A stretch of 64,000 nt of DNA from Colius striatus. Its lineage: Eukaryota; Chordata; Aves; Coliiformes; Coliidae. Of this stretch, positions 38,801-51,424 are shown in pieces; positions within the stretch are counted from its first letter, which is position 1, and each line of letters opens with the position of its first letter. Made by a program: the position numbers and the translations under genes. Where the stretch lies: the NCBI RefSeq assembly GCF_028858725.1, contig NC_084763.1:3162001-3226000 (forward strand). The letters are read 5' to 3'. Under the pieces are notes generated by a model. That model made no database searches, was not told the DNA's origin, and saw only the letters and a program-made list of their open reading frames with translations.

Positions 38801-41800
38801 TCTGCCCTGTGAAATACACTTTTATTGTCCCCCTCCACCCTCCCTCAGGTGACTAGTTTGATCTTGCTTGCAAGCTTTAGGCTTGCTTCCAAGTTCTCAG
38901 GCAGTCTCCTCTAGCTCATGGGTTAATAATTACACCTCTTCTTTAACAGTGTCTTTCACGTCGAAGAGTTGCAAAGCGTTTCACAGCCAATATCTGCTCT
39001 TTCACGGGGGAGAAGGCAGGGTGGACAAAAGTCCAAGGAGAATCCAGTGATTTACTCTGCATGTAAAGAAGTCTCTTCACCTATAGCCAAAAGGCAGAGC
39101 GTGGTGGGTGCCTGCTCTGCCAAGTCAGCTTCCAGCCTCTGTTGGCAGAAGGAATACAAAGCGTGTTTCTAATGGAAAGCATTTAAATGCTGAGCACTGG
39201 GAGGACGAGAGCTGCAAAATGTGCCAGGGCAGCTGCATTAATACCTTTGTCTTGACAGAAGTATCGTACAGTTCCGTGATTGTAGCTGGCATGACTCTCA
39301 TTTTTATGTTACCAACATCAATGGAGCTGTTCCAGCAGATGTGATGAGAAGCCCCACGTCTTTCATTAGCAAGCTGTGGTTGTAACAGTGACCTTTGCAC
39401 ATCACTGTAGCCCATGTTTTCCCAGCTTTGACCTTTCCGAAGGAGATTACTCGCTCTGCACTTTTCACTCCACATTTTAATAACAGGATCTGGGAAAGGA
39501 ATTGTCTCTGAGCAGTTAGTGCTGCTACATCTAGCAAAGCATTGCTCAGCTCCTCGTTTTGATGGTGGTGGAGCTCACTTATCCAAGGAAGGCCTTGGGG
39601 CTATCACGTATCTCAAAGGTTATCATGAGGCTATGCAGATGGGATTTTCCATGTAGGGAGAGTGCATATGACTAGATGATGCAAAGGTAAAGATGATCCA
39701 TGTATATATAAATGGTTAAAAGAATCAGAAATCTGAGAAGGCTGGAGCCCAGACTCCTTAAATAAAAACCCAATTAACTGGCAGACGTGGTTAGAGATGG
39801 TGTCCTGGAGTGCCCCGCGCTCGCTCATGAAAGTTCATTTTCTGTGGTCATTACTCAAGCTCCACAAGTGCCATAAAAACCCTGTTTAATTAAAATGAAA
39901 ATTAAGAAGTCAGTAAATCCATTCTCTTGGTATTAAAAGACAATCGAGATGCTTTAAAAAGACACACTCTGATCAAGCTCAGGCCTGCGTGGTTCTCACT
40001 GTCGGGTCACCTCCAGGTGTTTAGTACCGTGTGAGGCACCAAATGTTTGTAAAGGACAAGAAGGAGTCCCCTTTGCACAGCTCCCACACTCTCCCCAGGC
40101 AGCATCCAGCCTTTGGGACACAGCAGGCCGCTTTCCATAGCTCTGCCCAAAATGCCTGATCATCTGCTCGCAGGCTCAGTTGTGGGAATCCAACCAGTCA
40201 ACACAGGAAGGAAAAGCCTGAACATGTAACAGAAAGATGATCACAGTTAATAACTACAGGCAGGGCTGTGCGGTGCCTGAGCAAGGGGGGAAGGGTTCTT
40301 GTATAACTCCGTGCTCTGGAGTGGAAAGGCAAATATGTTTTACAGCATGACGTGGTGGTGTAAGATCATTCGGGGCTGCACACGTTTATCCTGCACCTGC
40401 CAGTCGACAGTCCTGTCCCCAGGACAAGATTTCAAAATCTGCTTCAGACTCTCCTGCTCTTATTTTAAATGCAGAAAGGTGAATCCTCATCCCAGTGAGC
40501 TCAGTCACCTTGTGGATTTCAGTTGAATCGAGACCTTTTTCTTGCAGCTTCCTCGGAATATCCCATAAGCAGAGGCACCTCAGCAGCATATGGATGCTGT
40601 TTACCAGTTTACCTCCGCCTGTCTTACAGGTTTAGGTGACTACAGCTGCCACACTGACCCAAAGAATATGTCTGTGCAACATCCCTGTCAGCGAGACACA
40701 TTATCATTGTGATGTGTTGAGGTAAAACAGATTCAGTGATTTGCTTAAAACCCAGAGTGAATCCATCACAAAGTGAGTCCTGACTCTCCAGCAGCAGCCT
40801 AACCACTGCCCTGTCCTCCTCTGCTAGATCAGCCTACAAAGAATAAGGATTAGGAAAAGCTTCCAAATGTATGAATTATTCAGTTAGAAAAGCAGTGGCT
40901 CTGTGAGGGGGAAAAGTAAAGTGTGGTTGCAGAAGGTCATCCTCTCCAAACACACGCTGAGTATTTGAGAAGTGCTTTGTGATCCTTAAGAGCCCTCCTT
41001 TGTAATCCCACAGATCACTTGTTAGTGATTGACTTGTCCCATCAAGGGCCTTGGTTTTATGAGGTGTATTGTGAGTCTGGTTGTTCTTAAGTCACAGATC
41101 CCATATAAACAGACCCTGGAGAATATAATGAAGCTTTTCAAGGTGAAGACTGTAGTGGGAATGGAAGAGGACTGTGTGTGTGGATAATGAGGGTAGCCAT
41201 CGTTTTATTCCTTACTTACAGAAAGGGTACAAGCTCTGATTCCTTGTGGCACGAGGCAGCTGCCAGCACCTGGACAATTAAAAGGAACTGGGTTTATTGT
41301 TTTTTGTGGGGTTTGTGGTTTTGTTGTTTGGGGTTTTTAATGTGGTGTTCCCATAGAACATGGAGAGGGACTTTGTCGTGTCTTTCTCTGAATGATGTGG
41401 CCACTTTGTGCCAGGAGGCTACGGCAGAAGACTCTCTCTTGCTTTGCAGTTCTGTGGTTTCCATGACTCTGAGTCACAAAGGAAGCTGCATGCTAATTGA
41501 TTGATAAGTTTGGCAAAGGTCTTGGGAATTTTTGGTGCCTCACGTAATTGCCCCACTTGGTTCAGTCTAGGAGGCAGGTGCCCTCATTTCAGCCCCTCAC
41601 CATCTTTCCTTTAATCTCATTGTCCCTGTCATTACTCGTCTGGGCATTCAGTGGTCACTCACAGGCTGGCAGCACTTTGCCTGTGACTCATACCTCAGTC
41701 ACTCCTCCAGAAATGAAGCTGTCCCAGGGACTTTGGAAAGGGCAGTCAGCCCTGGGAGGGTGAGCAAAAGCCCTCCACTGAACTTTCTCCCTCGGTACTG

Positions 41801-44800
41801 GTGTGATGTGTACTTATGCGAAGCCACAGGCATCAATGAAAGCTCGTGCAAGTGCCTGTGAATCAGAGTCGCTGAGGTCTGAGCTGCTTTACTTGCCTGG
41901 AGTCTGAGCCCACAGACAGAGGTTTGCCACTCTGAGAGGAATTACAGCCCTCCCTACACGTTGCTCATGGCACTGGGATCTGACTGTAGCAAGAGGCAAC
42001 CCTTGCTGAAGAACTTAGGGTCTGACTGCTCAGCACCTTTACATAGCACAGTGAGAGCTGAAGGCTCTGATATACTTTATGTGCTTGCAGGCTGAAAATA
42101 AGAACAAAGCCCAGCAACCACAGCTGCTTGCCTACAGAGTGAGCTGGGAGCTCCATGTCCTTTGCTTTTTGCAGCTGTCAAATAGTTTGAGCATTTACCA
42201 GAGGAACGGAGCTGTCTGCATCCCTGCCTATCTCAGGGCAAAGGGACTTAGTCCTACATCCCATAGATCCTGAAAGAGCACCTGAACCTCTAGTTTGCCT
42301 TTGGCCAGCATGAGGGATGTAAACAATGTGCTGGGAGGAGGCAATAAACCAAGTCCATAGGTGCAAAGTGACGTGGTGCTTGCTGCCTGGGACTGATCTC
42401 TTTCAATGTTTGGCTGTCCAGGATAGAACAAGTTAACCACATGCACCTGTATGAGGAATGGCAGCTCAGCTCAGGCTCCCTAGGACTTTGCTCCTGTGCT
42501 GTCACTGCCAGGCTAGCATCCAGCTGCCCTGTTCCTCAGCCTTCTTTGCCCCATGGCTCCTGCCAGCCACACAACAGCCTGATTTCATCCTTCTGCATGA
42601 ACAGGGACTTTTTCAGCAGGTTGGTGGGTGGGTGAGTACACGTGCCTAGGAAAAGGGAAATTAGTTTGAATCTGTAGCAGAGGGAGCTGAATCTGGGTGC
42701 CCTGTTGGGTACAAACCACTAGGACCTGACAAAGAATGTGGAGTGACTGTTTTATGGCTCAGATGGATGCCTACCAAGATGGGCTGTGCGCTCTGAGTCT
42801 GCATGGACGGATCATGGAGGATGCTGCATGCCAGAGAGATGACAATCCTGACCTATCTTCAGAGATTTTTAGTACCCAGCCCCCAGGACATCCTGTGAGC
42901 TTCCTGGACCATGAACAATCTTCTCTGTACTGTCTCTGTGATGAATTTAATGGCACTGCTTGGGGCAGGAGCACAGCTGTGTGTTGGGGGTAACTGCGCC
43001 GCCAGCCTCGCTGCCAGGCTTCGCTTTCTCAGCAGCGGCTCAGCACCAGCCAGGCTTTGTGACATTCCCATCCTTCATTTAATCCTCCTCGAATAAATCT
43101 TTCAACTTTATATTTTAAAATGGCTTGGCAAGTCCAATTTCTCCTGGAAGGGTGGTAAGAAGGTTTATGTTTTTAATCCCTGTTCCATGGTGCCAAGGCG
43201 ACGAGCGAGCACGCAGATTCACGCCCTTCACTCAGCCTAAGAAAGATGCATCTCCTACTGATGGAAACCTTTGCTGGGTTTCACAAGCCCATACATGCAA
43301 GCACTAATTAATTCTCTTAGTCAAGGTTGCAGTTTTCACAGGTTATTATAGCTCTAGCATGGCCAGCATGGAATTAACTTCCATAGCCCCTGGCTTTAAT
43401 TCAGACATAAAAGGGATTAATATGAAGCAAAAACCTACGAGATATACCACCCCATTTAGCTTTCCCAGCTACTGCTGTGTCTGGAAGAAGTAATTAATAA
43501 TAAACCAGAGTGGAGCTGCTGAGACCAGGTATCATGTAGAAGATTGTGCTGCTTTCTGTGAAAGGATGTGCTGTGCAGTTCAGGAAGCTTTTCAAAATAA
43601 GGTTCTCATGGGCTTTTGATTTCAGATCAATATTTCATACTACTTACACTTTAATTCGATGGGAAATTATTTCATCCCTGTCTCTTTGCTCTCAATCTCT
43701 TTTCAGTGGGCTTATGTGATATTTTAGGGAGAAATTCTACCAGTGTTAAGTTGTAGAGTCTTACATCTAGCTACACTGAAAAATTCAGTTGTACCTACGA
43801 GAGTGCCAGAAGTTCAAATGGTGCAAATGCTGTTCCCAAGCAGCAAGCACCTTCTTTTACTCTTCTCCTGTTACGAGTTCCAAAGACCTTGCAGTGTTGT
43901 GTGTATGTACATATACATTCTAGATGTGTTATTGCTGTGTTTCCCAGCTGTTGCTCTCAAGACCCAGAGCACAGCCTCTACACGAAAGCCACCACCGCTT
44001 TGTTTCTCACTGCAGACAGGGGGCGGGTGTCAGGTGGACAACGCAGATTCAGCCCTCACTGAGAGTTTGAGTCTCACTCTAGTTTAAATGTAGGTGACAC
44101 CCACTGCAAGATTTTATCAGACTGCATAAATTGAAGTTGCCCCTCAGGCCACAGAGTTGCATGGTATGTGGGACAGATAGCGCTTGAACTCCAGAGCGGT
44201 GTGAAAATCGGTTTGCTCAGAACTGTTTGAAAGGATTTAAGGGATGTCCCTTGATTTGTATCTTCTTGAATCCACTCACACACAATTTTTGCTCTTCAGG
44301 TGCTGTGTTCATTTAGTGTTATGATATGCATGTAAGGATTGTGCCCAGTCCCCAAATGCATCCTAGTAAATAAATAGATGACACAAATAATACACCAGTG
44401 TTCTGGCCCAGGCAGGACCACGCTGTCCCCCTGAAACCCAGGGATCAATAGCAGCCTTTCTCACCTTTCCTTCCCTCCTGCACAGGATAAAGATCAGATT
44501 ATTTCATGACAGGACATGTCAAGTTTTTTTCATACAAGAACTGCTTTGACGTGAAGAAACAATACGAAAGGTGTAGGCAGCGATAAACGGTTCCTACTCA
44601 GGGATTTCAGTGCAGAAAAACTGAGGAGAGTAACTGATGCATCACAGCCTTGGAGGGTGCAACAGAGATTCACACAGTGTAAGCCAGCACTTCTCTGCAA
44701 GACCTTCAAAGTTGAATTTGGTATTTATTTGTCCCCGGAGCCCTTTGGGTGGTGCAGTCAGCGTTAACAAGCAAGCAACTGACAGTGAGAAAGGTCAGAC

Positions 44801-45267
44801 TATGGAAGTGAAAGCGCAGGGATTTGTTGAGTAGCTGGAGAAGGTCAAACACAATGAACTGAAACATCTTGGAAAAAAAAAGGCAATTTGGACAAAAAGA
44901 TTTTTTTTCTACTCTTTTAATAAAGGGATGGTTTAATGTTTCATGGGAGGCAGCAGCCAAGGGCTTAGACAGAAGTTACTTAAACAACACGGTGCTATTT
45001 GGAAGAGCTTAATGACATTAAACAGCTTGTGCTTTACAAGTCTTCCACTGCCCTGTTTTAGTTTTATTGACTGGCTGGTGCTGCACCTGTGGCTCTGGAA
45101 ATCAGCTGGGGTTGGGTTGCTTGGGCCTCTGTTTGTGAGGAGATAACAAATGCTGTGCGGTGCAGGCTGGGGGAAAAGGATTCTTGCCTTCCGTTGGGGT
45201 GTGCAGGTGAGAGCTGCTGTGTTCATCAAATGAGGAAACGACATTTATGTTTGCTCTTTGATTGCAG
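35851..45267. other. Non-coding sequence, no recognised gene
   Basis: This is a 9.4 kb stretch with no named repeat or supported exon. The part at 43.30-43.48 kb is AT-rich with many TAAT and homeobox-like words and may be regulatory. Other open frames (for example near 37.3, 38.1 and 41.2 kb) show no domain. Confidence 0.5.
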
Positions 45268-45424
45268 TGTGCTGGTGTACTTGCAGGATGAGCATGAGCT
45301 GGGCTGCCCGAGGGAAGGGGTGAGAGGTGCTATTAGCACAAGGGGAGGCTGCTTTCATACACCACCTCTTATCCAACACGTGGATAGAAAGCCAAAACAC
45401 CTGTACAGCATTCTTGCCCCAAAG
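45268..45424 (+). CDS. Candidate internal coding exon, gene unknown
   Basis: The segment is bounded by a strong acceptor (gctctttgattgcag) and a strong donor (caaag|gtgagt). Between them one frame stays open for 52 codons after a single split base, with YLQDEHELGC and HVDRKPKHLYSILAPK readable. This length and phase are compatible with a real 157-base exon. I do not recognise the protein, no partner exon on the + strand was identified, and a chance arrangement remains likely. It lies convergent to the minus-strand candidate gene whose stop is at 45715. Confidence 0.25.
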
Positions 45425-45714
45425 GTGAGTGTTCCAGAGGAGATAGAGCACTATCAAACTCTGGTTCGTGGTTGAAGCCAGCTAACCAGTTTCCAACGTA
45501 CAGCTTGGTACACAAAAGCAGTCCCTGAGGTCTGTGAGTAGCCTGAGCCATTTAGGAGTTTCTGTATTGGCATCTTTGGCTGAAGCTGCAGGTGTGTGCA
45601 GGGAATCCCTGAAGAGAGGGGCAGAGGAGAGCTGTGCCAATGAACCCCGAATAAATCAGCCTCTTAGATGCACGTTGCCTTGCAGTTTCTTTTCTGAGCC
45701 CTGGCAGTAGGTGC

Positions 45715-45773
45715 TCAGCAAAGGTACTCGATGATGTCCTGGCTGTCACTGCCTGTGTCGATGTCCTGCAGCC
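45715..45773 (-). CDS. Candidate terminal exon of unknown minus-strand gene
   Basis: On the minus strand, acceptor gatgtcag is followed by two bases completing a Gly codon, then LQDIDTGSDSQDIIEYLC and TGA. The phase exactly accepts the donor at 46060. The acidic, protein-like ending supports coding. The pyrimidine tract before the acceptor is weak, and nearby alternatives (ccttcag at about 45.82 kb) would give a quick stop. No function can be assigned. Confidence 0.3.
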
Positions 45774-46059
45774 CTGACATCCCCAGCATGCAAGTTTGGG
45801 TATTTCTAAGACCCTGAAGGTGAGATTCTCCCCTTTAGTGAATTGATTCCACATCCTGTTGTATCGCCAAGGACCGCAGCAATTAACTCAATGGCCCAGG
45901 TTACATACAGGCAAAGTGGGACAGTCAGTAACCAGCCATGGTTGAAACAAAATACTTAGAGGGGAAAAAAAAGATGTCAGAGCAAAAGCTTGTTGTCAGG
46001 ATTTCCCTTAGGCCCTACTTTTCAACACTTCTAATGGCCCTATTTTTTGACCCACGTAC

Positions 46060-46360
46060 CTAACGTTTGCACTCGTGGTGGCTTCCTCCCTGTACATGAC
46101 ACCTTGCTGAGGGGATTGACCATTGCAAACTTCTCCAAGTGACCACTTAACTCAGCAGGAGTTAATTCTTTCTGCCTCCCCAGAAGGAATCGCTCCCAAT
46201 ATCCAATGCTTGCTTCTTTACTGCAGGCTAATGCATAGACAATTGCAGAAAGGTGGGGGTTTTGGTCAAGTTGTTCCTTTTCTGCATCCTTAAGTGCTTC
46301 AACCAGTTTCTGAGCAGACAGGACCTTCCTCTTGAGAGCGTTCCATGATATTTGTGCATG
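46060..46360 (-). CDS. Candidate coding exon of an unidentified protein (about 100 residues)
   Basis: This is the best unexplained coding signal in the window. On the minus strand a good acceptor (acttgtttgtcttcag) opens a 301-base segment, which ends at a good donor (gttag|gtacgt). One frame is open throughout. It encodes a charged, helix-rich sequence: it starts HAQISWNALKRKVLSAQ, continues KLVEALKDAEKEQ, then IVYALACSKEASIGYWERF and LLGRQKELTPAELSG. Amino-acid use looks like a folded protein, and the frame also stays open upstream to 46570. I do not recognise a family, and no signal peptide or membrane segment is seen. It could be an exon of a poorly studied gene, or the remains of one. 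Confidence 0.45.
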
Positions 46361-46468
46361 CTGAAGACAAACAAGTAACAAACCAATATAATGATAGACT
46401 GGAGTTCTGTGTTGGTTTTTAATTTGAGAGCTGAGTGACGTGCCCTCATTTTCATTTGCATTAGAAAC

Positions 46469-46560
46469 CTTGCCTAGACAAACATAGCCCATCGATTCTC
46501 CCTGGGGAGCTGTTTTTGTGGCTTGGGGAGTGCAGTGCTCCTCCTCTCCACCAGTGATGG
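46469..46560 (-). CDS. Candidate upstream exon, phase-compatible with 46360
   Basis: Acceptor ttcctgtgctgccag and a moderate donor (caag|gtttct) bound 92 bases. They encode ITGGEEEHCTPQATK to SMGYVCLGK and end in phase 0, which fits the start of the 46360 exon. The resulting intron would be only 108 bases. The donor is not strong, and this reading competes with the exon proposed at 46594-46658. Confidence 0.22.
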
Positions 46561-46593
46561 CTGGCAGCACAGGAACGCTGTGTGCTTTCTCAC

Positions 46594-46658
46594 CGCTCCT
46601 CTCTTGCCACGCTCAGGATGAAGAGCAGGGACTCCACGGAAAGCTGGGCTTTCTCTAG
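46594..46658 (-). CDS. Alternative candidate exon, strong donor
   Basis: Between acceptor gagggctacag and donor gagcg|gtgaga on the minus strand, one frame reads LEKAQLSVESLLFILSVARE and ends in phase 2. The sequence is strikingly protein-like. It cannot join directly to the exon at 46469-46560, because the gap is 33 bases and the phases differ. It also does not fit the acceptor at 46361 unless another acceptor is used. It is therefore an alternative, not an addition. Confidence 0.22.
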
Positions 46659-49600
46659 CTGTAGCCCTCAGGGAAGTGGCTCACAACCAACCTGCAAATG
46701 ATTGTCAGACCTGCACGGGAATTCAGTCCTGCTGTCATTACACTCGGTGACAGTTCTGTACTCTCAGAGTGAGGCACAGCTGCTGGTGCCCACTGAAATC
46801 TCCTGTGTCACAGGCTTTTTGTGATCACCCTGTATCTGGCTACTCCCAGAATTGTTTTCCCAGTAATACACCAAGTTCCAATGGAAAATGGAGAGAGACA
46901 CCAGTTGTTAAGATACTGGTTTATCATAAGCTATGTTGTGATTCCCAGTAAATCACTTCAGTGTTCTAGGTAACTAAAAATTAGATCTCAGAAGTTCACT
47001 TATTGATCTTTTAGAGGGTGGCAGGTGACAGTTTTTTGTTCTAGTTTTAAAAGTCTGCTGTCTGAAGCCTTTGTAAGCTCCTAAAGCAATCAGTACATCA
47101 GCCCTACAGGAGGGGGGAGGTATTTGTGTCTTCAGTTTAACCAGTGCCCTGCAGAGTGGAGGAAGGGAAGGGAGCACTGGAGCTGCAGCCCAGTAGTGCT
47201 GTGTGACACTCGGGCCCATTGCTGGCTCTTCCCCACAAACTGGCCTCCTGCAGTGTCCTGCCCCAGCACACCCTCACCAACAGGCTGTGGGGCTGGGAAG
47301 CACTGCCTGCTGCTGTTTGCAGAGGGGAGGCACAGTGGCTGACCAGTCCAAGACTGCACAGGGACTGAAGGGAAGACTGTCATGGTGTGATAATAAACCA
47401 ATCCAAAAGAGTGATGCAGCAGCTTCTCCCCAGCATTAGCTCCAGGGAAAGGAAGGGATGCTCTCTAAAGGAGCTACAGCTGTGTGCAGTGCTGTTGCCC
47501 ATTGGGTTGCAATTACAAGGTAGTCAAAACACATGAAGAAAGCACTGCCTCTTCCAAGAAGCTGTGGCAGTGATTCTTAGGGCATGTCAGTGGCATCACT
47601 TGCATTTCTAATCACTCACCCTAAAGAACCTGTAGCATCAAGTGTTTTTCATGTACTCACAGCCAAGGGGGAGCTGCTGTTGTAAAACTGTCAGGAGATG
47701 AACACTGCATGTGTGACTGCGGCACCAGGCTGGAGGAGCAATCTGACCTCAGCAGGTAGGTTAGCTGGAGGGCTGGGGTGGGAGCAAGGAATTCAACTAG
47801 GCTGCAGATGGACCCAGCATCCAGAGATCTGATCTCTGTCTCATTCTCTTTTTGGCACTCTCCTCAGCATTGGGAAGTACTAGAGTGTCTTTGTGATTTG
47901 GCTACCTAAAACACAGGTGGCTCCAGCTTTGTGATGCTCTCCAGCATATGCATGAGGCAGAACAATTAAGCAAGCCACTGCTGGGGAATTTAAATGGCTT
48001 GCTTGAAAATTGACTTTGGTTTGGGGCTTATGGCCATCTGCCTTCAGAGAAGAGGCACATGAAAGCATTGCCGTGTGGTTCAGGAAAGCTGTGTGGACTG
48101 AGGCAGGGCATATATTCCCAAGAAGTTGGACCCAGTGCTGTGGGGACATGAGCTCTGTTGCAAATTTAGAATCAGGAGACTGTAGGTGAGCATCAGGTTC
48201 TGTCAGGTCGCTCCTTTCCTTAATGTAAACGTTTGAGAAGGTTCTCAAATGCTTATCTGTAGCTTTAACCTCATTACACCCAGCTTTGGGTCACTGGAGC
48301 AAAAGAACACCAGAGGCACTGGATGGGGACAGGAGAAAAGGGTCTCTCAGGTCCATATCTGTTCCCCTTCTTCCAGATGTCTCTGTTAACAGTTATTTTG
48401 TGGTGTTTACTCTGATGCTCAGTGTACTGTGTCACCCCAGCATGCCTCTGCAGAAGGCATTTGCCCTGGAGACCTGAAGGAAATGCCTCTGCAATACTCC
48501 AAGCATCCTTAACCCTGGCAAAGCTAAGCCAGCTGGAATCACCAGCTAACTTTGGCCCAGCTGTACATTTATTTTGGCTGCAAGGTTCAACAGCACAAAA
48601 AGTAACTTGGCTGTGCTGTAAAGGAAAGTAGATGATGGTGCCAGTCTCTATTTAATCTCATAATTCATATTTGTTACCTATTCTGCCAGAGAAGCATGCA
48701 GAAGATTTTATGGTCTATGTTTTTTCATAGGAAAGAAACATGATGAAGTATCCCTTTTCTTCTGGTGTAATTAGCTTTCAGGGATGATCAATGCACACTT
48801 CATTGTGTGTGTTTGATTTTACTGACAACGAGTTAACTTCAGATCAGAAGGTTGGCCCTCTTGGCTGGAAACCCAAAACTAAGCAAGCCCATGAGTGAGG
48901 AGAAATAAAAGCTGTTGTTTATAAGAGGTGAATATACTTATGAGAGAGCCAGAATTTAAGTCCTCTAGCAAGGAGGCTTGTCTGAAGGGTACAGAGAAGA
49001 TGACACACTTTGCAGAAGCAAGTTGTTTGGTTTTATCTGGTCTAGAAAATTGAGAGGAAGAAAAGCCAACAGATTGCTGAAGGCATCAAAAGTAACTACA
49101 TGGCCACCAAAAGAAATGCAAAAGAAATGCAGCAACTTTCCAGAGCAGAAAGGATTAAAAGCTCCCAAGTCTGGGATGGTTGTCTGCTGTGGGAACTATA
49201 TGAACTAGGAAGAATCAATCCGTGTGGTTCACTGGGAGGCTGCTGTTGCAGAAAAGTAAGAAGATGAGCAGCTGGCAAAATCTGTTGTATCATTTGGTGT
49301 GGTATTTACAGTGAAATAACCAACATTATAAGGAGGTGTCAACAGCAAGCTAGTTTTTCTTGGTTTTCCCTCCTGAGGAAAGAAGTGCAAGTGTGTGTTG
49401 TGGCGGCTCCTAGCAAGGCTGATAGCTCTGATGCAAACGTATCCTTTCATTTATCAACAGGATAAATCAGATGCTGTCTAAACCTTAGCCAAGCAGCAAA
49501 TGCTGTCTCTGCAGGCTTCCAGGAGGGAGCTGGAGGCCTCAGCTCCTAGGCTGGCAGCTGGGTAGGGCAGTTGGAGAGGTCTTTACTCCTCTCCCTGCAG

Positions 49601-50889
49601 GAGAGCTGGAGTCCAGGGAAGACGGCTGCTTATCCAAGTCTCCCTGCAGGAAGACAGGGCTGGTAATATGCCAACAGTTGAGTGCAGCAGGTGTGTGTAA
49701 GAGCTTGCTGCTTTATTTATCTTGGAATGCAGAGACCCTGAGAGTACCCAAACTTTTATGTGCCTCAGCCAGATTGCAGTGTTGTTCCTCTGGGAAAGTG
49801 TCTGAGGCTCTCAGGATCTGCTGTAGACCTGGATTAGCTGTGCTATTTGGCCAAGGACAGTTGGGAAAGTAGCAAAGCATGGCTAGATAATACTTAAGAA
49901 GATGTAATCAGAAGGGCCTGTTTCACCATGATGTTCTTGTTCTAAAAGGATGTTTTGTTCTGATGGTTTTAGAAACTTGAGGTGCTTTTCAGTAGCTACT
50001 CTAGATGATTCCTAATTACACTTCCCAGAGTGTGATCCATGGCAATAGGAGCTGGAAGTCGGAAGTCTGGCAAATGACAAACCAATGCTAAAGGAGACTA
50101 ACTAAAGCTAAAGGAGACCTGTGTGTGGACTGTTTTCTTGTAGTTCTATTATTCAGTAATCAAAATGTAAAGATTTCCTTTACATTCCTTTCCTGTGTTG
50201 AAAACCCAGGTTTTTCAACAGGAGCACTGAAAACTATTTGCAATGTACAAGTGTAAGAATTGTAAGCATATGTGTCACAGCTCAGCAATGCTGACAGCCT
50301 TGTAGTCTACCTTTCTGTTCTAGTCCCTTCTCCCAGAAATGAGCAGTCCATTGCAAAAACAAAAGGATTTGAAGTGACTCCAGATGTAATACACTTTCTG
50401 CAAACTCTTGTGCTTACATAGCTGTGTAAGCCAAGACTATCTTGTGGAGCTTAGCAATGTCTTGACAAATATGTGAGATCTGTGAAATTTACTGCAGCAG
50501 TGGGCAAATTTAGAAAGTCTGCTGATATGGCTGTCATGCAGAGCTTCTCCTCTTGTAATACAGGAATCAATAGAATTCATTAAACTTGAGAATATCTGAG
50601 CAACATTGTGTGTAGTAAATTACCATAAAAAGTCCACCAAATGCTCCCAGGCCCCAGTGGTGCCACTTTTCTATGGTCAGAGTTCTTTAAGGTACATAGT
50701 CTGTGTGGGTGTGACGATGGGTCAAGAGGACATAGCACTTCAGATCATTTTCCTTAGTAATAGTGGTTTGTGGATTGAGACTCTGCCCCTTCTGTGTATA
50801 TACATGGGAGCCATGAGGAAAAATTCCTTGCCTCCAGCTCTTCTGAATGTGCAATCCAAGCAGAAATAGTGAAGAGTAAGGTGAGGGAG
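46659..50889. other. Non-coding sequence, possible upstream introns of the 46 kb candidate gene
   Basis: No further exon could be supported here. No repeat family is recognised. The candidate gene, if real, must start here or further right. Confidence 0.45.
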
Positions 50890-51424
50890 GAAGAGCCCTG
50901 GTGAGGCTTCATCTGCAGTGCTGTGTCCAGTTCTGGGCTCCCCAGCTCAAGAGGCACAGGGAAGTGCTGGAGAGAGGCCAGTGCAGGGACAGCAAGATCA
51001 TCAGGAGACTGGGGCTAGCATCTCTGAAGAGGAAAGGCTGCAGGACCTGGGGCTGTTCAGCCTGGAGGAGAGAAGGCTGAGGTGGGACCTCATTTGCACT
51101 TAACAAGTATTTAAAAGGTGTGTGTCTAGGAGATGGGGCAGCACTTTTTTCTGCTGTCTCCAGTGACAGGACAAGGGGTAATGAACAAAAGCTGGAACAC
51201 AAAAAGTCCCACTTAAACATGAGGAAAAACTCCTTTGGTGCTGAGGTGAGGGAGCCCTGGCCCAGGCTGCCCAGGGAGGGTGTGGAGGCTCCTTCTCAGG
51301 ATGTTTCCAAACCCACCTGGACACGTTCCTGTGCCCCCTGAGCCAGGGGAACCTGCTGTAGCAGGGGCTGGGCTGGATGAGCTCTGCAGAGCTCTTCCAA
51401 CCCCCACCATGCTGGGATTCTGTG
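50890..51424 (+). mobile_element. CR1 retrotransposon, about 535 bp of the 3' end
   Basis: In + orientation, it contains ctgtgtccagttctgggctc, then ggagagaggccagtgcaggg and ggctgttcagcctggaggag, and ends with ccaacccccaccatgctggg then attctgtga. The coding frame is broken. It is inverted relative to the copies at 33.6 and 58.4 kb. Confidence 0.94.
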
